Assembly: GCA_009763385.1 (NCBI GenBank)
Contig: CM019827.1
Location: 111,255,204 to 111,319,203, forward strand
Length of the DNA: 64,000 nucleotides
Reading direction: 5' to 3'
DNA from: Coix lacryma-jobi var. lacryma-jobi
Lineage: Eukaryota; Streptophyta; Magnoliopsida; Poales; Poaceae
The translations under genes were made by a program, and so were the position numbers. A model generated the notes under the pieces. It searched no databases. It saw only the letters and a list, made by a program, of their open reading frames with translations, and was not told where the DNA came from. How positions within the stretch are numbered: position 1 is the first letter of the stretch; each line of letters opens with the position of its first letter. Below, piece by piece: positions 22,201 to 33,461 of the stretch.

Positions 22201-23608
22201 TACTGCATTAGGTTTATAGGAGTTGTGTGCTATCCTAATTGATGCACTATCCACCTTGACCACTGATACACCCGATACCTGCTTTTCAAAAGTATTTGAA
22301 AAATGCTTAGCAATGCTTATTGAATTAGACTTTGCAATAAAATGCTAATTTCAAAAGTGTGATCACTTAAAGAACTTTATGGGAATTTGGCTTTACTCCC
22401 ACTATTGGCTAAGTATCTGATCCGTACTTAGTCAATGGGAAGGAGAGTTGTCCTTGCGTACGGTGCCGTCATGTTGTAGTCCGGGACTCAACAGTTGACA
22501 CCGACCGGGACAGGGTTGAAAAACCGACAGGACCTGTACTCTTGGGTTAGAGTCCCGAGGTGCTTGTCGCTGGCGGAAAAATGTAGGGACCATCCGTATG
22601 GGGGCCTGCTGGTCAAGACTTGTAACTATTCACATACTACGGAAAGCTCTGGCTCCGAGAAATCCATTATTGGACCGACAACCGCGCACTGGGAGTGGAG
22701 AGATGGCGGAAGTAGCATGTACCCACGTGGGTTAGAGTCCCGGATTGGAGTGGTGTACTGTACTTCCGGGTGGCGTAGGACCGGGCCCAATCTTGGAGGA
22801 ATCGTGGTAGACGAGTTGGCATATGCAAGCTTGGGTGCTACATATGCAGTGTGGATAGGGATCCTCAGCTGAGTATTATTTATCCGGATTAACGTTGCTC
22901 CTCGGTTATGGAGACTTGTTCCACTGACTGTCAACGGAGAGTGGTTCTCAACTAGGAATGTTTTTGAAATGTAAAATGAATCATGAATGATGAAGAATTG
23001 AGGAATACTGAATCTTTCAAAATAAAATAAGATTTACAAAAATGCTTTTCTGCAAAATACTTGATCTTGCTTAAGCCTTACCTTGACTACCCTAAGCCTT
23101 TCATTCCTGAGTCTTCTCCCTTTTTCTTTAGTCGGGTAAGTCTTGTTGAGTACCTTTGTACTCAGGGTTTATTACCCATGTTGCAGGTATGGCAGATTCC
23201 TCAGTATGCCTTGGACCCTGCTGTGTGACTGTTGTTCAGGAAGAGGCCGAAGAGGCCGATGAGTGATTATTCACCCTCGGGCTGGGTGAAGTATCTTTAC
23301 CCTTTAGTTGTTGTCATTTGCTACTCTGCCAACTCTATCTATTTGAACTATGGTCTGTAATAACTTCACTTTAATTTTATGTTGAACCCTGGTTTGTAAA
23401 ACTATTGTTATCTAAGTCTTCCGCTATTTACTCCGATGTTATTTGTCAAAATGTTCAAGAGATTGTAACTGAATTGTGAGATGATCCTGCGGACATCGGG
23501 CACTGATGTAGCCCAGTAGCGGAACCGGTCTTAATCTCTTGGCTGTACGGATCGACTGTCAGGTTGACGGTGATCAGTGGGCCATGGGATTAGAGCCGTT
23601 ACGTTACA
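19280..23608 (+). mobile_element. Solo Ty3/gypsy-type LTR (4.3 kb), TSD GCTGG
   Basis: It starts TGTAACACC and ends GTTACA, so the ends are inverted, and GCTGG is duplicated directly outside (19275-19279 and 23609-23613). No primer binding site, polypurine tract or coding domain is inside. The size and start resemble Tekay/Del gypsy LTRs, an inference. The middle (20150-21190) is a GC-rich block with repeated CTCACCCTCGAG and CGCCCGAGCC phrases; AT-rich DNA flanks it. Long open frames in the GC-rich block are composition artefacts. A solo LTR is the product of LTR-LTR recombination. Confidence 0.85.
20427..20443 (+). promoter_or_regulatory. TATA box in the loop of a 6-bp hairpin (gypsy LTR)
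   Basis: GCGGCT and AGCCGC flank the loop ATATA, so that CTATATAAG spans stem and loop. It lies upstream of the GC-rich block. Confidence 0.6.
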
Positions 23609-23613
23609 GCTGG

Positions 23614-24730
23614 GCCACTGCAGGGCAGTGCTCAAGTGGGCCTTCGGGCCAATTCACAGTAAAAGGAGGTGTTTTTGTTTTATTATTTTCCAGGAAGCAG
23701 TTTTTAAATGGATTTTCATCGAATTTTGATGCACTTTTCTGTGCATTTGTATCCAATGCTCAGAAAATATAAAAGTATGTTAAGTGCTTCTGGAAAAATA
23801 TTATAAAGAGAATTTAAATTGTTTCCGCTGCATTTTTGAAGTAGTAATTTTCATTGTTAAATTCAAACCAACGGGAGAATTTAATTTAAAAAAATGAATA
23901 AAAGTCTAAATTGAATTATAATGTTGTTATTATTCTGACCAACGTTGATTAATAGCAATATTATGATGATATTTTTGAAAGAGTATTTTCACGTTTTCCG
24001 CTGCAAAGTTGACATTGATTATCTTCTAATTAAATTGGAACCAACGGGAGAATTTAATTAGAGGAATAGTCACATGTTTAAATTGAATTATGGTAAGGTT
24101 GAATCTCTAGAAAATTTTGCATCAACGTGACCAATTTTTCCAGAGACTATATAAGAATCAAGAAATATCTCTGACAAATAAAAAGTATTCTGTTGCAATG
24201 ATATTGATTATCATCGATTTAATTGAGTTGCATACGTTAATTCTTTCTGCCCAACGGTGATGTAGAATTAGTGAAAAGAATGTTGTTTTATTCTATTTTC
24301 TGCCCAATGGTGATATAGAATAGAACTGCAAGTTTTAAAGTTTAATGTGCATGTTTTAACCAGACCAACGTAGGTTATTTTCATGCTCATTGTTGTTGAT
24401 TAATGTTTTTCAGAAAAGATCTCCATGCTTTCATTCTTGGAGGCAGAAAAGAAAAGAGTTGGGTACTTGTGACTCAGAAGATGGAAAGTGCAAGTTTTTT
24501 TTTGCATGAAAGAATGTCATAAAGGAACGATGTTCTCTTTAGAGAATGACTTGAAAAGAAAGGTATTCAGGGACATTGGTCCAAAGTAAGATTTTAGTAC
24601 ATGAAATGTGTTTATGTACTCTCTATGAAGAAGAATTTGTTTCAGTTTTATTCATTATGACAAAAGTTGTAATTGTAATAAGAAATATGCATATTTAATT
24701 TGACCAACGTTGGATTAAATATGTATATTA
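23614..24730 (+). other. Leader of the old copia element with periodic CCAACG phrases
   Basis: AT-rich DNA in which CCAACG or a close variant recurs at about 23867, 23935, 24040, 24120, 24248, 24302, 24358 and 24705. Several copies follow a TTTCCGCTGCA phrase (23822, 23996). No coding frame is seen. It corresponds to the region between primer binding site and gag. Confidence 0.5.
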
Positions 24731-25559
24731 CAGAATATTCAGATTTATTTCTGAATTTGATGATTGAATGTGAAAGTCAATTTTGTCTTTAATGTTCCTT
24801 ACGGGGAAATTATCCTGCATGGCGGAAAAAAGTTTGTGTTGACTCATGTGCCTAAAGTATATCCCAGAGCGGGAGAAAGAATGAAAAGTTTGGGTAGCTT
24901 TTATGCTATCACAATGTTGATCGTGCACTTCTGTTGTGTCATGGTCATGGGTTAAGGCCATGAGGGGAGCAATCCCAGATAAAGAAAGCACGCAAGCATG
25001 ACTTGCAAAAGTACTTTTAATAAAGGACTTTGTTAAGTTCTTAAAGTGGAATGAGGAAAGTATACTCCCATGCAAATCAAAAGATGACTTTGTTTGCATG
25101 ACATGGTCATGTGAACAAAGCAAATTAAAGATGTCTCCTCGTTCACAAAAGTTCTGAATAGTTTTGAAATTATGGCAGTAAAGTTTGTGCCATATTTCGA
25201 GGGGGAGAATGGTGAGATTAAATTAATAAGAAAGATAAAGATTAAAAGAGATTCTCTCCATTTTCCTGTGCCTCAAAATGCAGTGCAAAGTATGCATTAA
25301 GGCAAAAGTGATCTATATATAAAGATAAATGTGACCGTGAGAGAGTACAACAGTCGTACAACAGTCATAATATCGATACCCCTAAGCAAAGAAATAGCTA
25401 AATTTCTGGACCTTTATGGTTATGATAGGAAGATAGCATAGTAAGCCAGTATTTTGTACTGGACGAGCCTCAAAGATATAAAAATGGTGCTTAAGGCATC
25501 ACATGATTTTTAACAGATTAAACCCAAATAAGAAATTTGAGAAAGCGTCATCTTTATAG
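24731..25559 (+). other. Decayed interior of the old copia element
   Basis: Position implies gag, protease and integrase, but I recognise no motif. A GAGGGGGAGAATGG phrase is at 25200. Confidence 0.35.
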
Positions 25560-26735
25560 AAAGATGGGATAATCTGGGGGAGCATGGTATGTAGAGATCT
25601 AAGACTTGAAGAGAAGTGGGATTGTGTGCCCACTCCAATGACTCAAGAACAATCATACCTGTTGATGTTGTATGGCCTATACAACACCTGTTGTTAGATC
25701 TTCTAGAAAGATGAATAATGTAAACAAGGATCTTGTAATACAAGAGCTTAAAGTATCAATTGCCTCTTGGCAATGAAAGAGCAACAACAACCCACATAAA
25801 AGAGTGTCATTTTAGACCTAAAAGGTCTCAAAGAATAAATGATGAGAAGTTATTCCTAAAAGAGCCGAAATAGTAGACTCTAATGGGTCTACAAGATGCA
25901 ATGTGGCTCTAGAGGGAACATATAAAGATCATGGTGAAAGGATTCACATAAAGGAAAGAAAACACTTTAACGAGTGTTAATAGCACATAATGTTTAGAGT
26001 TACATCAGATAGATGTAAAGACGACATTAATTGATGAGGATTTGTACGAAGTTTCCATGTTGGTTTTGTCATGGGAGAAATGTCCACTAAAGAAACGATT
26101 TAAGGATTAGAGCAAGTCTCTAGAAAGTTGTATTTAAATATGAAGAATCAATTAAAAGTTTTGAGTTTTAAAGGGAATGAGAAGGGCAATGGCATTGTGC
26201 AAAGTTCAAGAATAGGAAATTCATTTTCCTAAAAACTTGTATGTGGATGACACCTTGCTTGTCGGCAGTGGTGTTAATCTACTACTATTGGAGAAGTAGG
26301 CATTGTCCTAAGTTACATAAGATTGATCTTGGTGAAGTGTCATTTGTTCTAGGAATTGAACTTACCGAGACAAGAGAAAGGGGTATTAGAACTGTCTCAA
26401 GTGTATACTTGAGAAGATTGTAAAGAAATAAAGTATCTATGTGTGTAAATATATACATGTTCCTATGGTCAAGGGTAATAGTTTTGGGAACTTTCAGTGT
26501 TCCAAGAACAAATGTGAGAATCGATAAAATGGACGTCCCATATGCTTCGGTTGTTGGAAGCTTAATGAGTGCACAGGAATTTACCCTGACATTGTTCATG
26601 TATCCGGGATTTTGGCAGATGTCCAATCTAGATATAGATCACTGGAATGGAAGTGTTGCAATTGTGCAAAGTTTTATATGCCTCAGGACGAGTATAAGAG
26701 AACAAGTACTCTCAAATGGTTGTGAGTACAACTGA
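25560..26735 (+). pseudogene. Copia reverse transcriptase relic
   Basis: Broken frames recall copia pol in order: MDVKTT near 26012, FPKNLYVDDTLLVGSG with the YVDD active site at about 26239-26250, a piece like DLGE.SFVLGIELTETRERGI, then VPYASVVGSLMSAQEFT with LDHW-type sequence before the RNase H. Stops and frameshifts are frequent, so it is long dead. The SLMYAQ-like motif points to a Tork-type copia lineage. Confidence 0.7.
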
Positions 26736-27317
26736 CATGTGTTGAGCGAGATGTATAGTGAAATTCACATTAGTAATTAACACTCGCAGTTGGAGTTTTA
26801 TTGTGGAAAAGCTTCAAAGAAACAATAGTGGTGACATTGATGATGCATACCTATCATATAGCTTATTATGAGGCATAAAGGACAAGCGAAATGGTTAAGA
26901 AACCTATACCCGGAGTTCATAATGGTAAACAACAGCAATAACCATTTAAGAAGTTTGCTCCTAAGACAGCGAGTCAAGTGTGCTGCTAAACACGTTGACA
27001 TTGGATTGTACGTTGTGAAGGAGAAAGTCGAGAATCATACTTTTAGAATGTGAAAGTATTACAGATCCGTTTTGCAAAGGCTTACCGCACAGTGTGTTCA
27101 GAGAATACACAGTCGACATGAGTTGTATGGTAAGACCTATGATTTCTGGACAATAAAGGGCCCCGAAGTTAAAGAACCTATTTCAAAACAGAGACATATA
27201 TTGTAACTGTTGAATCTATCGGCAATTGATCATGACGATGAGGCACGCTCTATGCATTGATCTGTGATGGAATGGTAAAAAGAAATAACTGTGGAGTTTA
27301 AAGATATAAGTTGAGAT

Positions 27318-27329
27318 CAAGAGAGAGAG
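27318..27329 (+). promoter_or_regulatory. Polypurine tract of the old copia element
   Basis: CAAGAGAGAGAG stands directly before the 3' LTR. Confidence 0.6.
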
Positions 27330-27779
27330 TGTTAGATTGATCTCCACCAGTTAGGCCCAACGGCCTAACTGGACCCTGATATGCGTCCTGATCGGGGACG
27401 CCCAGCCCAATAGCAGGCTGGTGGGCCCCCGTCGCACAGTGCCTATAAAGAGGAGGTGGGGGCAGGGCTCAAGATACGAGGTTCCCTGGAGCCGCTGCCA
27501 CCCCACAGTCCTAACCCTAGCCGATCTCGTGGGTGGCACTGCCAGCAGCGGGAAGCGCCACCAGCCCGTCGCCACAAGCGTCTCTGCCCCTGCACCAACC
27601 GTCGCTGCCCGTGTGCAGCCTCCGTCAACGAAGCAGTGACGGCCGGATCCTTCAACCCCTCGAAGGTACTTAACCCTAACTCTTCTGGTAGTTCATCTCG
27701 GATGGACTGCCCCCTGATTCTTACCTGAATCGAAGAGAACCCCAACTGGATCTACTCCTAGCGATCCTAGAATCTAACA
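27330..27779 (+). repeat. 3' LTR of the old copia element (450 bp)
   Basis: TGTTAGATT and AATCTAACA are its inverted ends. The first part matches 14341-14468. A TATA-like CTATAAAG is at about 27446. A perfect 11-bp hairpin at 27347-27372 is incomplete in the 5' copy. Confidence 0.85.
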
Positions 27780-28232
27780 TTACAGCCCACCTCCCTCTCT
27801 CACAAAATTGTTTTGGTTCTTGTGCCTTTAGGTGGCTGTAAGCTTACAGCTCACCTCTCTTCTCTCTCTTCCTTTTTTTCTTGCACATCAGCATACAATC
27901 TTCTTGCAGCCCCTTATAATACTTGCTCTAAAGAGAAGTACAGGCCATTTCCCTAGATGAACTAAAGAAAATAACGAGGAACTTCTGTAGCGATACTTTA
28001 ATAGAAAAGGGCTCACATGCTCGAGTTTTCCTTGGAGAGCCGAAAGAAAACCATAAATCTGCGGTGAAGATGCTCTATTGTCCCGATTTTGCAGCTAAGG
28101 AGTTAGGTACAGAATTCCTTTCGCAGGTCATGTCTGCCTACCTTGCTGGTTCAAACACCCTCCATTTGGCACTTTTTTTCGAAATCGTGCATTGCACGTT
28201 CTTCATTAAGAGAAGTGAGAACGGTCAAAAGA

Positions 28233-28317
28233 CCTACACGCATAAGATACAAAAGAATTCATGTATCTTATGCATGTAGGGACTTTATTGGTAATCCATG
28301 GATTACCAATAAAGTCC
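28233..28317. repeat. Two back-to-back hairpins in a kinase intron
   Basis: The first stem is CCTACACGCATAAGATAC (28233-28250) against 28263-28280, 18 bp with one mismatch and a 12-base loop. It abuts a perfect 38-bp palindrome with no loop at 28280-28317, centred on CCATGG, arms GGACTTTATTGGTAATCC. Confidence 0.9.
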
Positions 28318-29684
28318 TCAACACAAACAAAAGCAAGAACTTGAGGACCCACCACCTAACAACCCCAGCAGCTGAGCCTAATAAAACAATAAACCTCAAC
28401 ACCTCGGTAGACAGAAGTGACCGGAGCCATAGACGACAGGAGCGGCAAAGCATCCGCTGGAACCCCTCGGTGGCAAAGCATCCACCGGAACCAATTGCTC
28501 CTCCGAGTCACTAAGGCCAAAGCCCTCAGGACCACGGTCCATTTGGCACTTCTAGTTCAGATTTGCGGAAAGGGATTGTGTTCCAATTTCATCTCTTCCT
28601 GCAGGTACAGTCCATCTCAAGATTGGAGCACAACAATGTTGTCCAACTTCTTAGCTACTGTATCGAGGGGAACATCCGTGCTCTTGTTTATGAGTACTCA
28701 TCAAGGGTGCTTATCCAAGATGTATGCAAAAATTTAGAGTCAAAAGCCATGTTTATTTTTGTTGCAAATGGTTGGAACTTTAGTTATCGCCTTGGAAACT
28801 AGTTTGTATCTGCATGAGTTGTGTTTGGATTAAGTTTGTAATAAGCTCGGTCTGATGCTTCTCTTTTGTGAGAAGCTGAAGCCAAAACACTTGGTTCATT
28901 TATCTAAAAAATGAAGGGGTTCCTTGCATGATAATCTTCATGGTGATGAAATTTTAACCTTTAGTTTGAGAATGTCTTGTTTTTGTTTCTGGGTATATCA
29001 TGGTATGCTTGATGAAAGCAACTGTCCCGTTTCAAAAAAAAAATGAAAGCAACTAGTATGTTATTTTTTTATCTGTCCAACTGTCATTAGGCATGTGGTG
29101 ATGTTATATCAATTAGGTTAGTTGAACCATGCAGTTATGTTGTGATAAAATTATGTTCAATACTTAGTGAGAGATTCTATGTGCTGTTCATGCTTTATTT
29201 AATTGGTGTTGTTTCTAAAGTTAAGGGTTTATCTCAGCAAATATTTTTACACAAGACTCTTTCATTTCTCAGAGGAATCATATTACTCTTGCCTTCAATC
29301 ATAAGTAGGAGGCCTTCTGTCGACTCAAGGGCCAGCAAATTAATGTCGTCATATTTGCCAGCATCTGCAAGAATTTTTTTTATATATGTAAAAAAGATAA
29401 GAAGATTTGCAAGTGAAGTTCAATTTTTTCCTGTTCCTTATCACAGGCAAGAAGGGTGTTTTTGGAGCCCAACCAGAGCGAGCTCTTTCATGGGCACAGG
29501 CGCACAGCGAGTAAATATTGCCTTAAGTTCTGCGGAAGCGCTTGAGTTCATCCATGAGAAGGCAGAGCATTGCTTTACTCCTAAAGTCATCAAGTCAAGC
29601 GACATACTTCTCTTCGACAATGATGTCTCAAAGATAATTGGAGATATTGGTGTATTTGAATCAGACCTTAATGCCACGATTGAC

Positions 29685-29829
29685 TGTAGAGAGATAGAAA
29701 TGAATGAGGAGAATCACCACGGGCCATTGTGGGGGTGCCTTCGTATATATAGGGTCATGTACAAGTACAATGTATACAGTACGCTAGCTATAAATAGGCA
29801 ATACTCTAGCTGTACAATAATCCTAATAC
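29685..29829 (-). repeat. 3' LTR of the TACA-type copia element
   Basis: It starts TGTAGAGAGATAG and ends AATCCTAATA on the plus strand. The same sequence occurs in parts at 33013-33069 and 32689-32712, and inverted at 32713-32857. Confidence 0.8.
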
Positions 29830-30946
29830 CCGCCCGCAGTCGTAGCGGGACCCTTGGTCATGATGTCAGCGAACTGGTGTGCCGAATAGACATGGAGAAC
29901 ACGAACTTGTCCAAGGGCAACTTTCTCGCGGACGAAGTGGATGTCGATCTCAATATGCTTGGTACGACGATGATGGATGGGGTTGGCGGTCATATAGACA
30001 GCGCTGACATTATCGCAGTAGACGATCGTTGCCAAGGGAACCGAGACATGCAGCTCCTGGAGAAGTTGCCGTAGCCAGCAGAACTCAGCCACCACATGGG
30101 CCACAACACGGTACTCTGCCTCAGCACTGGAGCGGGACACCGTAGTCTGCGCTTGGAGGACCAGGACACCGAATTGTCGCCGAGGAAGACACAGAAGCCA
30201 GAGGTGGAGCGACGTGTGTCGGGGCAGCCCACCCAGTCAGCGTCGGAGTAGGCGGTGAGCTGACCGACGGGTCCAGTGCCCAGGTGAAGACCGGTAGAGA
30301 GGGGGCCCTTGATATACCCGAGGATGCGCTTGATCAGCGCGAAATGAGGCTCGCGTGGATCATGCATGAACAAGCACACCTGCTGAACAACATATGCCAA
30401 GTCAGGCTGCGTCAAAGTGAGATATTGGAGAGCACCAACGAGGCTCCGGTATTCGGAGGGGTCAGCCACCGGGGCGCCTGTGGTGGCAGACAGCTTGTTC
30501 CATGCATCCACGGGGGTGGTAGTGGGGTGGCATTCGGACATGCCAGCCCGCTGGAGGAGGTCGATGGCGTACTGACGCTGCGACAAGAACAGCCCTAAGC
30601 TGCCGCGCATCACAGAGATGACGAGGAAGTGGTGGAGGTCGCTAAGGTCCGTCATGGCGAACTCGGAGTGGAGGCATGCTGTGATGAGCTGTAGCAGCTC
30701 ACGGGACGACGCCGTGAGAATGATGTCGTCGACGTAGAGAAGTAGAATAGCGACGAACGATCTTTGTTTTTTAGATAAACAGAGATGTGTCGGACTTGGA
30801 CGTAGTGAAGCCCATGCTGCAGATGTACGTGGTGAAGCGCTGGTTCCAGGCCCTTGGCGCCTGCTTGAGCCCATACAAGGACTTCTGTAGAAGACAAACA
30901 TAGTCAGGTTTGCCAGGGTCGACGAAGCCAAACGGCTGCTGGCAGT

Positions 30947-31932
30947 CAGGCTGGGCAAAAAAACCCGAGACCGAAGACCGAACCCGAATAGACCGAGACC
31001 GAGACCGAATGGACCGAAATTTCGGTGCTCGGTCCTCTGTTCGGTTTCAACTTGCTCAAGACCGACTAGTATATCGGGTCCTCGTTATTTAAATCGGTTA
31101 ACCGAATACCCGAATAAAGAAGGCACAGGTGCACAGCAGCTCAGTACGACAGTACTTATCCTTTCACTCGTCTGCTCTCCTGCGTCTTCCACTTTTTTCT
31201 GTCTCATCTCTCTCCATCACATGGGCATGTCTCACATCTACTCCAAGCGAATGCAGGGGCGATGCTACTCCCTACCGGTGCTGCTGCTCGGCTGCTCCAA
31301 GCGCCGGTGCTGCTGCTCCAAGTGAGGTGAGGCCGCAAGGGAGTTGCTGCTCTGCGGCCACCGGCCAGTGGAGGCCGAGGCGGAGGGCGCTAGTGGTGAG
31401 GCGAGGCCGCAAGGGAGCTGCTGCTCCGCGGCCACCGGCCAGTGGAGGCCGAGGCGGAGGGCGCTGGTGGTGAGGCGAGGCCGCAAGGGAGCTGCTGCTC
31501 CGCGGCCACCGGCCAGTGGAGGCCGAGGCGGAGGGCGCTGGTGTTGCTGCTCCAAGCGAGGAGAGGCTGCAAGGGAGCTGCTGCTCCACGGCCAGTGGAG
31601 GCGAAGGGCGCCGTCGTTGCTCCCTTTGCACGTGATGCCTACTCCCTTTTCTCTCTCTATCTCCGATTGATCTAGACAGCACGGGGGCCGCGGGCACCGC
31701 CGTTGCTCGTGACAACTATTCCCTTTCTCCTCTCTCTGTCTCAAGTGGATCTGGACAAGTATTGGTCCTACTCGGTTAGAACCGAGAAACCCGAATCAAA
31801 AGACCGAAGACCGAACAGTCGGTCCTTGCATTTTCGGGCAGAATTTCGGTTCATGATTTCTAAAGACCGAATTTTAAAAAGACCGAAAAACCCGACCCGA
31901 ATTTTCGGTCCTGACCGAACGCCCACCCCGAG
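30947..31932. mobile_element. Non-autonomous hAT element, TSD CTGGCAGT
   Basis: The 8-base duplication CTGGCAGT flanks it (30939-30946 and 31933-31940). Terminal repeats are CAGGCTGGGC on the left and CTCGGGGTGGGC (reverse complement) on the right, as in hAT elements. Both ends are packed with GACCGAA/TTCGGTC words, probable transposase binding sites. No transposase is present; the middle is GC-rich with a 74-bp tandem repeat. Confidence 0.88.
31331..31600. repeat. 74-bp GC-rich tandem repeat inside the hAT element
   Basis: GGCCGCAAGGGAG recurs at 31331, 31405 and 31479 (exact 74-base period), with a diverged fourth copy at 31565. Open frames on both strands here come from the repeat. Confidence 0.9.
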
Positions 31933-32712
31933 CTGGCAGTAGACAGTCTCATCGAGGTAGCCGTGGAGGAAGGCGTTCTTCACGTCCAGCTGATGGATAG
32001 GCCAAGAACGTGAGGCTGCGATACTGAGGACATTGCGGATTGTCGCCGGTTTGATAACTGGGCTAAACGTCTCGTCGTAGTCGACATCCGTCTGTTGTGA
32101 GAAGCCACGGACCACCCATCGCGCCTTGTGTTGGGCGAGGGAGCCATCGGAACGGTACTTGTGCCCTGAACAACCATTTGCCGGTGACCACATTGGCACC
32201 AGGCGGTCGAGGTACAAGGTGCCAGGTACTGTTGGTGATGAGAGCATTGTACTCCTCGGCCATCGCAGCGCGCCAGTTGGGATCGGCGAGGGCGTTGCGA
32301 TAGTTCGCTGGAACAGGCGATGCAGTCGCGGCGGAGAGGTTGAGGTGCACCACTGAACGCAGGCTGCCGGTTTGAAATCACCGGGCGCGAGGGAGGCGGT
32401 GGCGCCGGTCGCACGTTCGGTACTGGGGGTGCTGCTACCGGCAGCGCCGTGGGCACCTGGGTGGCGGAGGAGGATGGCACCATTGTTGTCGTAACCTGTC
32501 CTTCGTTGGCGAGGCGAAGTTCCTTGAGCACCAGCTTCTCACGTGTCATGGCGAAGTTGGGTTTAGTGGGTTGGAGTCAGCGATGTTGTCGGCGGTGCCA
32601 AAGAAGCGAGCGTTGAGGCCGCGCAGGAGGTTGAGGACGAGCTGCGAGTCGACGATGGGTTGACCAACGTCACGAAGGGCGTCGGCAGGGTCATGTACAA
32701 GTACAGTGTATA

Positions 32713-32869
32713 TATTAGGATTATTGTACGGCTAGAGTATTGCCTATTTATAGCTAGCGTATTGTATACACTGTACTTGTACATGATCCTGTATATATGA
32801 AGGCACCCCCCACAATGGCGTGCGGTGATTCTCCTCATTCATTTCTATGTCTCTACGTGGTATCTGCAG
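32713..32869 (+). repeat. Inverted LTR with primer binding site of a second TACA-type copia copy
   Basis: A full LTR in plus orientation runs from TATTAGG to CTCTACG (32713-32857), followed at once by TGGTATCTGCAG, a primer binding site (32858-32869), and a GC-rich leader to about 33012. It interrupts the minus-strand 5' LTR, parts of which lie on each side (32689-32712 and 33013-33069). Confidence 0.7.
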
Positions 32870-33461
32870 TCTAGGTTCCCCTCCAACCTCTGCTCTAGCA
32901 CCCCACCTTCCCTGCGCCATCGATCCCAGCCTCGACCTTCCTCTCCCCACCACCGACGCCGGCTGCCAGTCACCGTCGTCTCCCCTTCTCCTCCCCTGCC
33001 CTGCGCGCTGTGTATACAGTACGCTAGCTATATAATAGGTAATACTCTAGCTGTACAATAATCCTAATATTGACCCTAGTATAGAATACCGTTATCATCC
33101 TTCTACTGCCCTTTCCTGTCATTTCGCACCTGAGTATGCGACCAAAATACCATATATTTCAGTGCTTTCGGATTCTTCCACAAGGCTAGGGAGCCATATT
33201 CTCTCCTGCTAACAGTGTCCTTGGTTCTATAGGTACTTAATGACTGGAGAGTTTAGCAACAAGAGCGATATATTTAGCTTTGGGATTGTTCTGTTGGAGC
33301 TTTTAACTGGTCGCAAGGCATTTGATTATACAAGACCATGTGATCAGCGTTACCTCATGCCATGGGTATGTAGATCTGCTCTCATACATACTGTTAATTA
33401 CTTGGTCATGTGGAGATTGTTAACTGAATTGATATGTGCTTTGTAGGCTACACGAAGACTT

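Larger units (their letters stand above)
14341..27779 (+). mobile_element. Old Ty1/copia element with nested insertions, TSD TTACA
   Basis: The 5' LTR start TGTTAGATTGATCTCC (14341) is repeated at 27330, and the 3' LTR ends AATCTAACA at 27779. TTACA lies directly outside both ends (14336-14340 and 27780-27784). Inside are a truncated 5' LTR, parts of two Sireviruses, a solo gypsy LTR, a leader with periodic CCAACG phrases and a badly decayed pol. It inserted in what appears to be an intron of the Pti1-like kinase pseudogene. Confidence 0.85.
29830..32560 (-). pseudogene. Copia pol relic: reverse transcriptase and RNase H
   Basis: On the minus strand: WRAAMAEEYNALITNSTWHLV and NVVTGKWLF (about 32300), HKARWVVRGFSQ, YDETFSPV, HQLDVKNAFLHGYLDETVYCQ (about 31945), then after the hAT element FGFVDPGKPDYVCLLQKSLYGLKQAP, the YVDD active site in LLLYVDDIIL (about 30730), EYRSLVGALQYLTLTQPDLAY, LTAYSDADWVGCPDTRRSTSGF and, in RNase H, SRSSAEAEYR and KHIEIDIHFVREK (about 29900). 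Several frameshifts break it. The HFVREKV ending and the domain order fit a copia element of the Ivana/Oryco or a similar lineage, an inference. Confidence 0.85.
29685..33069 (-). mobile_element. Copia element with TA...CA LTR ends, TSD TTGAC
   Basis: Inserted in the kinase exon, with TTGAC at 29680-29684 and 33070-33074. Read on the minus strand the LTR (145 bp) begins TATTAGGATTATTGTAC and ends TCTCTACA, the uncommon but known TACA type. Most of gag and integrase is gone; reverse transcriptase and RNase H remain as broken frames. A hAT element sits inside, and a related copy in opposite orientation interrupts the 5' LTR. Confidence 0.82.

Noticed and set aside
31265..31744. Alanine- and proline-rich proteins from the hAT core
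   Set aside because: The frames are products of the 74-bp tandem repeat and appear on both strands.
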